Shown one piece after another: positions 9,301 to 16,996 of a DNA stretch of 64,000 nucleotides. The notes under the pieces were generated by a model, which had not been told where the DNA came from, searched no databases, and saw only the letters and a list, made by a program, of their open reading frames with translations. The stretch is taken from the NCBI GenBank assembly GCA_937872445.1, contig CALMSL010000062.1, positions 18,726 to 82,725 of the forward strand, read 5' to 3'. The first letter of the stretch is position 1. Every line of letters starts with the position of its first letter. The DNA comes from an uncultured Microbacteriaceae bacterium. GTDB lineage: Bacteria > Actinomycetota > Actinomycetes > Actinomycetales > Microbacteriaceae. Made by a program: the position numbers and the translations under genes.

Positions 9301-10140
9301 CGAGCGAGCCTTGTTCACGAGCGCTTCATACTCGGCCACGAACTCCGCGAATCCCATGGTGTCCGCGCGCTTGATGCTGGGCACCAGAAGCGCCCGCGTA
9401 CCGTCCGGTTTCGGAATGTCGATCGCGATTCCGAGGTTCACGTGCGCCGGAGCAACCACGGAGGGTTTCCCGTCGACTTCCTCGTAGTACACGTTCTGGC
9501 TCGGAAGCTCCTTGATCGCCTTCACGAGCGCCCACCCGATCAGGTGCGTGAAGGATACTTTTCCGCCCCTGGCTCGCTTCAGGTGGTTGTTGATGACGAT
9601 CCGGTTGTCGATCAGCAACTTCGCCGGCATGGTCCGCACGCTCGTCGCGGTGGGCACGGTCAGGCTGGCATCCATGTTGGCCGCGAGCGACTTCGACATC
9701 CCCTTGAGCGCATGCACGGTGTTTTGCGCGTCATCGACGGGTTCCGTCTCGACACGCTCGATGGGCTCCGTCTTGGGGGCCTCGGCGGGGATCGGCTGGG
9801 ACTTGGGGGCGATTGATGTCGTGCGGGCGACGGGCGGGGTCAGGGAAACTTCGGAGGTGTCGGTGCTGACCGGAGCCGGAGAATCCGGCGCAGGTTCGGC
9901 GGGAGCCGCATCCTCGGCCTGTTCTGCTGGCGCCGCCGGCGCCGCGGGGTCGGGGGTGACCGGCGGGATCACCTCGCTGGTCTTCACCCGGTGATAGCTT
10001 TCCAGAATCGGCCACCAGGACTGGTCTACGGAGTTCCGGTCCGCCACGAACCGCCCGTACATTTCGTCAACGAGCCACTCGTTTGCACCGAACTCGCTCG
10101 AGGAACCGTCCTCGGTGGTACCGGGGGGTTGGCTTGACAC
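6355..10140 (-). CDS. kgd: multifunctional 2-oxoglutarate metabolism enzyme (E1o fused to E2-like acyltransferase)
   Basis: A 1261-residue fusion, as in Mycobacterium KGD and Corynebacterium OdhA, forming the entry to the oxidative half of the TCA cycle after 2-oxoglutarate. The N-terminal segment FGANEWLVDEMYGRFVADR (17-35) is followed by a Pro/Ala-rich linker (about 60-135). The catalytic acyltransferase domain has the active-site motif TYDHRVIQG (His354). The ThDP-dependent E1 part follows, with GMAHRGRLNV (577-586) and GDAAMAGQG (678-686). There is no lipoyl domain, as usual for this fusion. The start is GTG at 10140, divergent from guaB1. In relatives the FHA protein OdhI/GarA binds the E1 part. 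The 3' end overlaps the histidine kinase gene by 14 bp. Confidence 0.96.
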   Translation of the reverse strand: MSSQPPGTTEDGSSSEFGANEWLVDEMYGRFVADRNSVDQSWWPILESYHRVKTSEVIPPVTPDPAAPAAPAEQAEDAAPAEPAPDSPAPVSTDTSEVSLTPPVARTTSIAPKSQPIPAEAPKTEPIERVETEPVDDAQNTVHALKGMSKSLAANMDASLTVPTATSVRTMPAKLLIDNRIVINNHLKRARGGKVSFTHLIGWALVKAIKELPSQNVYYEEVDGKPSVVAPAHVNLGIAIDIPKPDGTRALLVPSIKRADTMGFAEFVAEYEALVNKARSNKLTADDFAGTTISLTNPGGIGTVHSVPRLMKGQGCIIGAGALDYPAEFQGMSPTALANLGVGKTITLTSTYDHRVIQGAGSGQFLGIVNELLIGGHRFYEDIFAALRIPYDPIHWAADIHVDTADSVDKTARVQELINAYRVRGHLMADVDPLEYRQRTHPDLEISSHGLTFWDLDREFVTGGFGGRRSALLREILGILRDSYCRTVGIEYMHIQDPAERKWIQDHVETPYTKPSHDEQMRVLAKLNEAEAFETFLQTKYVGQKRFSLEGAESMISLLDAVIQTAAEQELDEVAIGMAHRGRLNVLTNIAGKTYGQIFREFEGTQDPRTVQGSGDVKYHLGTEGTFTAANGEKIPVYLAANPSHLEAVDSVLSGIVRAKQDRKPIGSFRILPILIHGDAAMAGQGVVVELLQMSQLRGYRVGGTIHLVVNNQVGFTTPPSEGRTSVYATDVAKTIQAPIFHVNGDDPEAVLRVAELAYGFRQEFHKDVVIDLVCYRRRGHNEGDDPSMTQPLMYNLIEAKRSVRTLYAEALVGRGDITEEEYEAAHADFQDRLERAFAETHAAQTGSMPIMVQDGKAVSDLERPGSQQDDSSGEPESTGVDASVIAAIGDAHANSPSGFTVHPKVKALLLKRQEMSHQGSIDWAFAELLALGSVLLEGTPVRMAGQDTRRGTFVQRHSVLHDRVNGQEWLPLANLSEGQARFWIYDSLLSEFAAMGFEYGYSVERADALVLWEAQFGDFANGAQTIVDQFISSAEQKWGQRSSVVLLLPHGYEGQGPDHSSARIERYLQLCAENNMTVARPSTPASYFHLLRRQAYARPRRPLIVFTPKAMLRLRGATSDIAEFTSGKFEPVIDDATITDRASVKRVLLHAGKLHYDLLAERDKRDIGNIALVRVEQYYPLPLRELVSVLGQYPDAELVWVQEEPENQGAWPFIRLELLRANKRDVSVVSRAASASPATGSSKRSAQEQADILDRALTLP

Positions 10141-10279
10141 GCCTGACCGCCTGCTCTCTATTGTCAGTGCCTGAATCGTTCTGGCATCGCTATTTCGGGC
10201 CGTGGTGGGAGGCGCAAAGGCAACCCTCGACCCAGCTTAATCGCAATCGGCTGCGAAGCCGGTGCAATACGGCAACCAG

Positions 10280-10285
10280 TAACCT
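10280..10285 (+). promoter_or_regulatory. putative -10 box of guaB1 (leaderless)
   Basis: TAACCT ends 7 bases before the guaB1 ATG at 10293, so transcription would start at or next to the start codon. The gap contains no Shine-Dalgarno. It lies in the 152-bp divergent region shared with kgd, in which I see no other clear element. Confidence 0.5.
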
Positions 10286-10292
10286 TAAAACC

Positions 10293-11732
10293 ATGCGGTT
10301 TTACGATTCGACACCCTCCAGTGACCTGACCTACTCCGACGTATTCCTGGTGCCCAGCAGATCGGATGTGGCGAGTCGGCTCGATGTTTCGCTGGCGCCG
10401 GATGACGGGACCGGCGGCACGGTTCCGCTGGTTTCCGCGAACATGAACTCGGTGACCGGTGCACGCCTTGCGGCAACCATGGCTCGGCGAGGCGGCCTGG
10501 GCGTTCTCCCGCAGGACATGCACCTGCAGGATCTCGACGCCGCCATCCGATGGGTGAAGGGCCAGCCGGTGCTCATCGACACGCAATGGGAACTTCGCCC
10601 GAATTCGACCGTCGCCGACGCGCTGAAGCTGGTTCCCCCACTCTCCGGTCACGGCATCGTGCTGCGCACTGCTGCGGGCGAATTCGCGGGCTGCCTTGAG
10701 GCGTCTGCGCTGCGCTCGGCACTGCCGGGAGCTCCGCTCGGCGACCTGGTGAGCGGCGCAGTGCCCTCGATCGACTTCGATGACGTGACTGAACCCAGAG
10801 CCGCCTTCGACCTCATGGTCGCCGCCGGAATCGAGTTCGCCCCTGTGGTGCGCCACGGCGAAGTCGTGGGAACGCTCAGCAGGAAAGGCGCGCTGCGGTC
10901 CACCCTGTACGCTCCGAACGTCGACGGCGATGGCCGCTTGCGGGTTGCCGCGGCCCTCGGCATCAACGGCGACGTCGCCGCCAAGGCGCGGGCGCTCCAC
11001 GATGCCGGAGTGGACACGCTCGTGCTGGACACGGCGCACGGTGACCAGGATGCGATGCTTCGTGCCGTGTCCACCGTGGCAGGGCTGAATCTGGGGAAGC
11101 CGCTCGTGGCGGGCAATGTGGTCACCGCGTCGGCGGTCAGGGACCTTGTCGCCGCCGGCGCGACCATCATCAAGGTGGGAGTCGGCCCCGGGGCCATGTG
11201 CACGACCCGGATGATGACCGCGGTGGGCAGGCCACAATTCTCCGCGGTGCTCGAGACCGCCGCCGCCGCGCGGGAGGTCGGTGCGGCGGTGTGGGCGGAT
11301 GGCGGCGTACGGTATCCGCGCGACGTCGCGCTCGCGCTCGCCGCGGGAGCGGCATCCGTCATGATCGGCTCCTGGTTTGCGGGAACGATCGAGGCGCCGG
11401 GCACGCTCGAGACCGACCCGGAGGGCAGACTGTACAAGGACAGCTGGGGGATGGCGTCCACGAAAGCGGTGCAGGACCGGTTCGAACGCCTCGACCCCTA
11501 CGAGCTCGCCAGGAAGACGCTCTTCGCGGAAGGGATCTCCTCGTCGCGGATCCTCCTCGACCCGCAGCGCCCGTCCGTGGAAGATCTCGTCGACATGATC
11601 ACCTCCGGCGTGCGGTCGTCCCTCACCTACGCGGGGGCACGCAACCTCGCCGAGTTTCGAGATCGCGCCCTCGTCGGCATCCAGTCCGCAGCGGGTTACG
11701 AAGAGGGAAAAGCTCTGCCGGTCGGCTGGTAA
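10293..11732 (+). CDS. guaB1: GuaB1-type IMP dehydrogenase-family enzyme, probable GMP reductase
   Basis: A 479-residue IMPDH/GMPR-family barrel. It begins MRFYDSTPSSDLTYSDVFLV, the signature of the GuaB1 clade, which in mycobacteria has been shown to act as a GMP reductase (GMP to IMP) rather than an IMP dehydrogenase. The barrel is interrupted by a CBS pair (about 95-205) that could bind purine nucleotides. The catalytic cysteine is in GPGAMCTTRMMTAVG and the phosphate-binding loop in AAGAASVMIGSWFAGT. I chose ATG 10293 over an upstream in-frame start because the protein family begins here and a -10 box lies just ahead. GMP reductase is the better assignment; IMP dehydrogenase is the alternative. 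Confidence 0.9.
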   Translation: MRFYDSTPSSDLTYSDVFLVPSRSDVASRLDVSLAPDDGTGGTVPLVSANMNSVTGARLAATMARRGGLGVLPQDMHLQDLDAAIRWVKGQPVLIDTQWELRPNSTVADALKLVPPLSGHGIVLRTAAGEFAGCLEASALRSALPGAPLGDLVSGAVPSIDFDDVTEPRAAFDLMVAAGIEFAPVVRHGEVVGTLSRKGALRSTLYAPNVDGDGRLRVAAALGINGDVAAKARALHDAGVDTLVLDTAHGDQDAMLRAVSTVAGLNLGKPLVAGNVVTASAVRDLVAAGATIIKVGVGPGAMCTTRMMTAVGRPQFSAVLETAAAAREVGAAVWADGGVRYPRDVALALAAGAASVMIGSWFAGTIEAPGTLETDPEGRLYKDSWGMASTKAVQDRFERLDPYELARKTLFAEGISSSRILLDPQRPSVEDLVDMITSGVRSSLTYAGARNLAEFRDRALVGIQSAAGYEEGKALPVGW

Positions 11733-11747
11733 GCGGGCCCACCCCGT

Positions 11748-11753
11748 TATACT
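11748..11753 (+). promoter_or_regulatory. putative -10 box for the CNNM/CBS gene pair
   Basis: TATACT follows the guaB1 stop codon by 15 bases. A start of transcription near 11760 would lie about 4 bases before the ATG of a 23-residue leader frame at 11764. No clear -35 is seen. Confidence 0.45.
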
Positions 11754-11763
11754 CGATCAGATA

Positions 11764-11835
11764 ATGGACGACCCTCCGCCTGAACGCGTCGACGATCAGA
11801 ACGACGCGCCCCAGCAGGTACCGTGCTCGAGTTAG
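11764..11835 (+). CDS. possible 23-residue leader peptide overlapping the CNNM gene start
   Basis: An ATG directly after the predicted transcription start opens a short frame (MDDPPPERVDDQNDAPQQVP, then three more residues) that ends at TAG 11833-11835. It passes over the GTG start of the CNNM protein at 11823 in another frame. Termination 12 bases past that GTG would suit translational coupling by re-initiation. It could instead be chance, or the relic of an N-terminal extension lost by frameshift. No homologue is known to me. Confidence 0.3.
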   Translation: MDDPPPERVDDQNDAPQQVPCSS

Positions 11836-13130
11836 TCATGCTCGGGGCCGGTCTGCTCTTGACCATCGGCACTGGCCTCTTCGTCGCCTCCGAGTTTTCT
11901 CTCGTCAACCTCGACCGGTCGGAGCTGGAAGCGCGCCGCGAACGCGGTGAACGCGGCCTTTCCATCACGATCGGCGCGCTCAAGCGCACCTCGACCCACC
12001 TGTCCAGCGCGCAACTGGGCATCACGCTGACCACCCTCCTCACCGGATTCATGCTCGAACCCGCCATCAGCCGCCTCCTGCACGCGCCGCTGGCGGATCT
12101 GGGCCTCACGGGCGGTGCTGCGACGGCGGTCGCGAGCATCATTGCCATACTTCTCGCCACGCTCCTGTCCATGATCGTCGGGGAACTGGTTCCCAAGAAC
12201 TTCGCGCTCGCGCTCCCGCTGCGGGTGGCCAAGCTTGTGCTGCCGTTCCAGGTGGGCTTCACCTGGCTGTTCCGCCCCGCCGTGGTGCTCCTCAACGACA
12301 CGGCGAACGTGATCCTCAGGATGGTGGGGATCGAACCCAAGGAAGAATTGTCGTCCGCGCGAACCGCGGAAGAGCTGCGGTCGCTCGTGCGGCGTTCGGC
12401 CACTGCCGGAACTCTCGACCTGGACACCGCCACCCTCCTGTCAAGGACGCTCGTGTTTGCCGGCCACGTGGCCTCCGACGCGATGACGCCACGCCCGAGA
12501 GTCGCGAGCGTGGACCGGTCGGACACCGCCAGCACCGTCGTGGCGCTTGCGAGGGAGACGGGGTTCTCGCGATTCCCGGTCATGGACGACAGCATCGACG
12601 ACATCGTGGGGCTCGTCCACGTGAAGAACGCGGTCGCGGTCCCACTCGATCGGCGCGACGACGTGCCCGTGTCGGCACTCACCTCCGATGCGCTGAGCGT
12701 GCCGGAAACCATGAAACTGGATGCGCTGCTCGGCGAGTTGCGGGGCCGCGGATTCCAGATGGCGATCGTGCTCGACGAATATGGGGGAACGGCCGGCGTT
12801 GTCACCCTGGAGGATCTCGTCGAGGAACTCGTCGGCGAGGTCGCGGATGAGCACGACCGATCCCGCGCCGACGTCATTTCCTTCCGCGACGGTGTGACAT
12901 TCCCCGGCATGCTCCGGCCGGACGAACTCCTCGACCGAGCCGGGGTGAGCGTGCCGGAGGACGGCCCCTACGAAACAGTCGCCGGTTTCATCATGAGCGA
13001 GCTCGGTCGGCTGCCGGTCGTCGGCGACACCGTGGCGATCCCGAGCGGCGAACTGCGCGTCGAACGGCTCGACGGCCGACGGATCGACCGGGTCCGATTC
13101 ACCCCGCTGCCGGAGGGGGAGCAGGAATGA
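11823..13130 (+). CDS. CNNM/HlyC-CorC family membrane protein with CBS pair and CorC C-terminal domain
   Basis: A 435-residue protein of the DUF21/CNNM family, linked to divalent-cation (Mg/Co) efflux or homeostasis. An N-terminal hydrophobic block (about 1-180, with four helices) contains THLSSAQLGITLTTLLTGF and the motif GELVPKNFALALPLR. It is followed by a CBS pair (about 205-330, ending in LEDLVEELVGEVADE) and a C-terminal CorC_HlyC domain (about 350-425, with ETVAGFIMSELGRLP). The start is GTG 11823, with weak ribosome-binding sequence. Its stop overlaps the start of a paralogue (ATGA), so both are co-translated. The transported ion cannot be read from the sequence. Confidence 0.88.
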   Translation: MLELVMLGAGLLLTIGTGLFVASEFSLVNLDRSELEARRERGERGLSITIGALKRTSTHLSSAQLGITLTTLLTGFMLEPAISRLLHAPLADLGLTGGAATAVASIIAILLATLLSMIVGELVPKNFALALPLRVAKLVLPFQVGFTWLFRPAVVLLNDTANVILRMVGIEPKEELSSARTAEELRSLVRRSATAGTLDLDTATLLSRTLVFAGHVASDAMTPRPRVASVDRSDTASTVVALARETGFSRFPVMDDSIDDIVGLVHVKNAVAVPLDRRDDVPVSALTSDALSVPETMKLDALLGELRGRGFQMAIVLDEYGGTAGVVTLEDLVEELVGEVADEHDRSRADVISFRDGVTFPGMLRPDELLDRAGVSVPEDGPYETVAGFIMSELGRLPVVGDTVAIPSGELRVERLDGRRIDRVRFTPLPEGEQE

Positions 13131-14188
13131 GCGACTGGTGGGGTATCGCGTGGCTGGTCATTCTGCTGTTCGTCAACGCGTTCTTCGTGGCGGCAGAGTT
13201 CGCGGTCATTTCCGCGCGCCGTTCGCAGATCGAACCGAAGGCGGATGCGGGGAAACTGGGCGCGAAAACGACCCTGTACGCCATGGAACACGCCACGCTC
13301 ATGCTCGCGACCAGCCAGCTCGGCATCACCGTGTGCTCCCTGCTCATCCTGAACGTGTCGGAGCCGGCAATCCACCACCTGCTTCAGGCCCCGCTGGCGT
13401 TGACCGGCTGGCCGGATCCGGTCATTGCCGGTGTCTCCTTCGCGATCGCGTTGATCCTTGTCTCGTTCCTCCACGTCGTATTCGGCGAAATGGTTCCCAA
13501 GAACCTGTCGTTCTCCGTTCCCGACCGAGCCGCACTCCTGTTGGCACCGCCCCTCGTCTGGATCTCCACCGTCTTCCGTCCCGTCATCGTCGCCCTCAAC
13601 GCCACCGCCAACGGCGTTCTCCGGCTGTTCGGAGTTGAACCGAAGAGCGAAGCGAACAGCATCTTCACGATCGACGAAGTGGCCAACATCGTCGCCCAGT
13701 CGCGGCAGGCCGGCGTGCTGAAGGACGACATCGGCGCACTCTCCGCCGCGTTCGAGTTCAGTGCAAAAAAGGTCAAGGACATTGCCGTGAGCATGGCGCA
13801 GCTTGTGAGCCTCCCGGAAGGGGCAACCCCGGAGCAGGTGGAGCGCGCCGTCGCGCAGCATGGCTTCTCCCGGTACGTCCTTGTCGATCCGACTGGCGAG
13901 CCCACCGGGTACCTGCACCTGAAGGATGTTCTGGACCTCGAGGACACCGAGGAATTCGTCAGGTCCGTTCCGCAAAAGCGGATCCGCCGGCTCATCTCCA
14001 TTTTCCAGGACACCGATCTGGAGGACGCGCTCGCCGCGATGCGGCGGACGGGCGTGCACATCGCCCGGGTGTTCGACGAGCACGGCGCCGCGAAGGGGGT
14101 GTTGTTTCTCGAGGACATCATCGAGGAACTCGTGGGGGAAGTGCAGGATGCCACTCGCCGCAATCGCGGCACCGCAAACTATCGTTGA
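13127..14188 (+). CDS. second CNNM/HlyC-CorC family protein, lacking the CorC C-terminal domain
   Basis: A 353-residue paralogue of the gene before it. It keeps the CNNM membrane domain (about 1-185; FVAAEFAVISARRSQIE, ATSQLGITVCSLLILN, GEMVPKNLSFSVP) and the CBS pair (about 200-335). It stops right after LEDIIEELVGEVQDATRRN, so the C-terminal CorC_HlyC domain of its partner is absent. The tandem arrangement with ATGA overlap suggests a hetero-oligomeric complex in which only one subunit has the terminal domain. That reading is inference; a simple paralogue is the alternative. The stop codon lies directly behind the -10 box predicted for nnrD. Confidence 0.87.
   Translation: MSDWWGIAWLVILLFVNAFFVAAEFAVISARRSQIEPKADAGKLGAKTTLYAMEHATLMLATSQLGITVCSLLILNVSEPAIHHLLQAPLALTGWPDPVIAGVSFAIALILVSFLHVVFGEMVPKNLSFSVPDRAALLLAPPLVWISTVFRPVIVALNATANGVLRLFGVEPKSEANSIFTIDEVANIVAQSRQAGVLKDDIGALSAAFEFSAKKVKDIAVSMAQLVSLPEGATPEQVERAVAQHGFSRYVLVDPTGEPTGYLHLKDVLDLEDTEEFVRSVPQKRIRRLISIFQDTDLEDALAAMRRTGVHIARVFDEHGAAKGVLFLEDIIEELVGEVQDATRRNRGTANYR
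14180..14185 (+). promoter_or_regulatory. putative -10 box of nnrD (leaderless)
   Basis: TATCGT is followed by exactly 6 bases and the ATG at 14192. It sits at the very end of the preceding gene, touching its stop codon. nnrD may thus have its own leaderless promoter inside the operon. Confidence 0.45.
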
Positions 14189-14191
14189 CCC

Positions 14192-15004
14192 ATGAGTGAA
14201 TACTCGGAGTGGACGCCATCCGAAGCTCGAGAATGGATTGCGGTACCGCGCGAGTGGGACGACAAGTACTCGCACGGCGTCCTCGGAGTGGTCACCGGAT
14301 CGCAGGATTACCCTGGCGCAGCGGTGCTCGGCGTCGATGCGGCGCTGCACACCGGAGTCGGGATGGTGCGGTACCTGGGCCCGGAACGCGCCACCTCGCT
14401 CGTGCTCTCCCGCCGTCCGGAGGCCGTGACGATCGATGGCCGGGTGCAGGCCTGGCTGCTCGGTTCCGGAATGGGGGAGGCGCCACAGGACCCGCAGACG
14501 GCGGCGTGGCTTTCCACCGCGCTCCAGTCCGGCCATCCGCTCGTTCTGGACGCGGGCGCGGTCGGCATGGCCGGTACGGCGCGCGGGCCGGTAGTCATCA
14601 CACCCCACCACAACGAGCTGGCGCGGCTGCTGCGTGCCGATGTCGCGGATGTCGTGTCGGCGCCGGAGAACTGGGCTCAGCGCGCCGCCGACAGTCTCGG
14701 GGTGACGGTCATCCTGAAAGGCCACACGACGCTCGTGTGCGGCGTCGGCGGAAGTTACTCGATCACCGCGCCGACGACCTGGCTGGCCACCGCGGGAACC
14801 GGGGACAGCCTCGCCGGGATCCTCGGTGCTCTCGTTGCCACGCACGCGAAAGGCATCGCCGGCGATGTCGGAGTGCTCACCCAGCTCGCCGCCACCGCCG
14901 TGCTCCTGCACGGGCTGGCCGCCGATCGGGCAGGGCGGGGCGGGCCGTTCACCGTTCTGGCGCTCAACGCCCGGTTGCCGGAGGCGATCGCGGCGCTGTC
15001 GTAG
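14192..15004 (+). CDS. nnrD: ADP-dependent NAD(P)H-hydrate dehydratase
   Basis: A 270-residue ribokinase-fold enzyme that repairs hydrated NADH and NADPH using ADP. Conserved features include DDKYSHGVLGVVTGSQDYPG near the N-terminus, the VITPHHNELARLL segment (about 133-145), and the phosphate-binding motif ATAGTGDSLAGILGAL (about 196-211) with the catalytic Asp. It has only the dehydratase half: the epimerase domain of E. coli YjeF (Nnr) is absent, and no separate nnrE is in the window. It follows the CNNM pair by 3 bp and ends 29 bp before a membrane-protein gene. Confidence 0.9.
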   Translation: MSEYSEWTPSEAREWIAVPREWDDKYSHGVLGVVTGSQDYPGAAVLGVDAALHTGVGMVRYLGPERATSLVLSRRPEAVTIDGRVQAWLLGSGMGEAPQDPQTAAWLSTALQSGHPLVLDAGAVGMAGTARGPVVITPHHNELARLLRADVADVVSAPENWAQRAADSLGVTVILKGHTTLVCGVGGSYSITAPTTWLATAGTGDSLAGILGALVATHAKGIAGDVGVLTQLAATAVLLHGLAADRAGRGGPFTVLALNARLPEAIAALS

Positions 15005-15022
15005 CCGGGCCGTCCGGTCGGT

Positions 15023-15028
15023 TACGCT
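15023..15028 (+). promoter_or_regulatory. putative -10 box of the GT87-like membrane protein gene
   Basis: TACGCT lies 5 bases before GTG 15034 and 8 before ATG 15037. There is no Shine-Dalgarno, so a leaderless mRNA is likely. No -35 is evident. Confidence 0.45.
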
Positions 15029-15033
15029 GAACC

Positions 15034-16320
15034 GTGATGAGGAGAGTAGGCAGCAACCCCGTTGCCCTGTGGTCAGCATTCATCCTCGTGCACTTGTGGC
15101 TGGGCCTTGTCAACCTGTACGGGCCGGGCCTACCGCTCGGCGACGTCACAATCGTGTACAAGTTCTGGTCGGACCAGGTATTCATCGCGGACTTTTGGGT
15201 GGGAATCCAGAGCAGCTGGGTCTATCCGATCCTCGCGATCTTCCCGATGATCGTCTCCGGGCTTTTCGGACCGGCGCACTATGCCGGCACGTGGCTCACC
15301 CTCATCCTGCTCCTGGACTCGGTCGCGTTCGCCGTGCTCATCGGATTGCACAGGAGGGCGCGCAACAGCGCGGCAGCGTGGTGGTGGATTCTCTTCCTTG
15401 CGCTTCTGGGGCCCATCGCGCTCGGTCGGATCGACTCTGTCACGGTCCCGCTCGGAATCGTCGGGGTGCTGTTCATCGCCACGCGCCCACGCGTGGCCGC
15501 TGCCGTGCTCACCGTCGCGGCCTGGGTGAAAGTCTGGCCGGCCGCAATCGTCGGAGCGATGGTCATCGCCGTGAAGGAGCGATGGGCGGTTGCCGTGACC
15601 GCCCTGAGCGTGAGTGCGGCGATCATCGCGGCGGCGCTCGCGTTCGGCAGCGGGGCAAACGTGTTCAGTTTCATCACGATGCAAACCGATCGGGGTCTGC
15701 AGGTAGAGTCGCCCATCAGCACGGTATGGCTATGGATGGCGTTCGGCCACGTTCCGGGGACGACGCTCTACTACGACCAGCACCTGCTCACCTGGCAGGT
15801 CACCGGTGACGGCGTCGGCGCGGCCGGCGCCCTGATGACCCCGCTCATGGCGCTCGCGGTAGTCGCGGTCATCCTCGTGGCGATTTTGGCACTCTGGCGC
15901 GGGGCACCGGCAACCCTCCTCATCGCGCCGCTGGCTCTCGCGCTCGTCTGCGCGCTCATCGCCTTCAACAAGGTCGGGTCTCCCCAATTCGTGTCCTGGC
16001 TTGCCGTCCCCATCGTTCTCGGCCTCACGACGCGCCGGGAGGGGCACACACGATGGTTCATCGTCCCTGCGGTGCTCGGCGCCGTCACGGCGGCACTCAC
16101 CCAGACGATCTACCCGTACCTGTACGGTTGGCTGCTTGGGCTGCATCCGCTCCTGCTCGCCGCGCTCACGATTCGCAACCTTCTGTATTTCGTGCTGCTC
16201 GGCTGGGCGGTTGCCGCGCTGTGGTCGCTGGGCCGGAACGACCAGGACGATGTGCCGCCGGATGCCGAAACGGCACACCCCACGCGCTGGCCGCTCGGCG
16301 CCGCGTACAAATCTAGATGA
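15034..16320 (+). CDS. polytopic membrane protein, glycosyltransferase family 87-like (DUF2029)
   Basis: A 428-residue protein with about ten hydrophobic helices and very little soluble sequence. It resembles the GT87/DUF2029 group, of which mycobacterial members are polyprenol-phosphomannose-dependent mannosyltransferases. Features are a short N-terminal tail, an extracytoplasmic loop with GPGLPLGDVTIVYKFWSDQV, the segment RPRVAAAVLTVAAWVKVWPA, and a hydrophilic C-terminus (DQDDVPPDAETAHP). I cannot assign donor or acceptor. The start is GTG 15034 or ATG 15037, both close to a -10 box. Its last 8 bases overlap the convergent response-regulator gene. The family call is moderate. Confidence 0.65.
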   Translation: MMRRVGSNPVALWSAFILVHLWLGLVNLYGPGLPLGDVTIVYKFWSDQVFIADFWVGIQSSWVYPILAIFPMIVSGLFGPAHYAGTWLTLILLLDSVAFAVLIGLHRRARNSAAAWWWILFLALLGPIALGRIDSVTVPLGIVGVLFIATRPRVAAAVLTVAAWVKVWPAAIVGAMVIAVKERWAVAVTALSVSAAIIAAALAFGSGANVFSFITMQTDRGLQVESPISTVWLWMAFGHVPGTTLYYDQHLLTWQVTGDGVGAAGALMTPLMALAVVAVILVAILALWRGAPATLLIAPLALALVCALIAFNKVGSPQFVSWLAVPIVLGLTTRREGHTRWFIVPAVLGAVTAALTQTIYPYLYGWLLGLHPLLLAALTIRNLLYFVLLGWAVAALWSLGRNDQDDVPPDAETAHPTRWPLGAAYKSR

Positions 16321-16984
16321 TGCCGGTTTCGTCCGACTGCACGAGGATGCCGTCCTGAATGGCACGCTTGCGCAGCGCGACCTTCGTCCCCACGTCGATT
16401 CCGGCAATCCGGTACTTCTCCCGAATCCGCTTGAGGTAGGACTTCGCGGTTTCTTCGGAGATTCCGAGCTGGAACGCAACGGATTTCACGGGCTCGCCGC
16501 CGCCGTACAGCGCCATCACCCGGCGTTCCTGCGCGCTGAGCTTCGGGGCGCCACCGACATCGCTCGCATTGAGCGCGAGATCGAGTTCGGCCGAAATGAA
16601 GGATTCGCCCTTGTGCGCTGCCCGAATCGCCTCGACGATCATGGCGGCATCCTCACTCTTCACGAGGTAGCCGAGAGCGCCGGCACCGAGCGCCTCGCGA
16701 ACCACGTTCGGTTCGGAGTACGTGCTCATGAGCACCGTCTTGACTCCGGTCGTCTTCAGGGTCGAAATCTTGAGCGAGATGGGCAGGTTGTCCTTGAGGT
16801 CGAGGTCGAGGAGGACGACATCGACCGGGAACTCCGGATGCGTCAGCAGTTCCGGCCACGTCGTCACGGCGGCGACCATGGAGATATCCGTTGCTGCACC
16901 GCGGATCCACTCGGTCAGCGCGCCGAGCAGCATTCGGTGGTCGTCAACGAGGGCAAGTCTGATCGGTGCTTGGTCTGTAGTCAC
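16313..16984 (-). CDS. NarL/FixJ-family response regulator (copy 1 of the signalling cluster)
   Basis: A 223-residue regulator. The receiver (about 8-125) has the acidic pair D14/D15, phospho-acceptor D60 in VVLLDLDLKD, the switch in VLMSTYS and conserved K109 in GYLVKS. The LuxR-type helix-turn-helix (about 148-210) reads PKLSAQERRVMALYGGGEPV, then AFQLGISEETAKSYLKRIRE. It starts at GTG 16984 with AAGGGA upstream, 12 bp after the pseudo-kinase gene, and so is the last gene of that operon. The regulator at 20505-21185 is a close paralogue (FPxxVxxLDLxLxD and SEPxxVxxAxxAGAL shared). The 3' end overlaps the membrane protein gene by 8 bp. Confidence 0.9.
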   Translation of the reverse strand: MTTDQAPIRLALVDDHRMLLGALTEWIRGAATDISMVAAVTTWPELLTHPEFPVDVVLLDLDLKDNLPISLKISTLKTTGVKTVLMSTYSEPNVVREALGAGALGYLVKSEDAAMIVEAIRAAHKGESFISAELDLALNASDVGGAPKLSAQERRVMALYGGGEPVKSVAFQLGISEETAKSYLKRIREKYRIAGIDVGTKVALRKRAIQDGILVQSDETGII

Positions 16985-16996
16985 GGCGTTGGTCCC

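Noticed and set aside
12968-15079. A 703-codon minus-strand frame opposite the CNNM and nnrD genes
   Set aside because: It runs across three conserved plus-strand genes and their junctions, with Arg/His/Gly-rich sequence and no recognisable motif.
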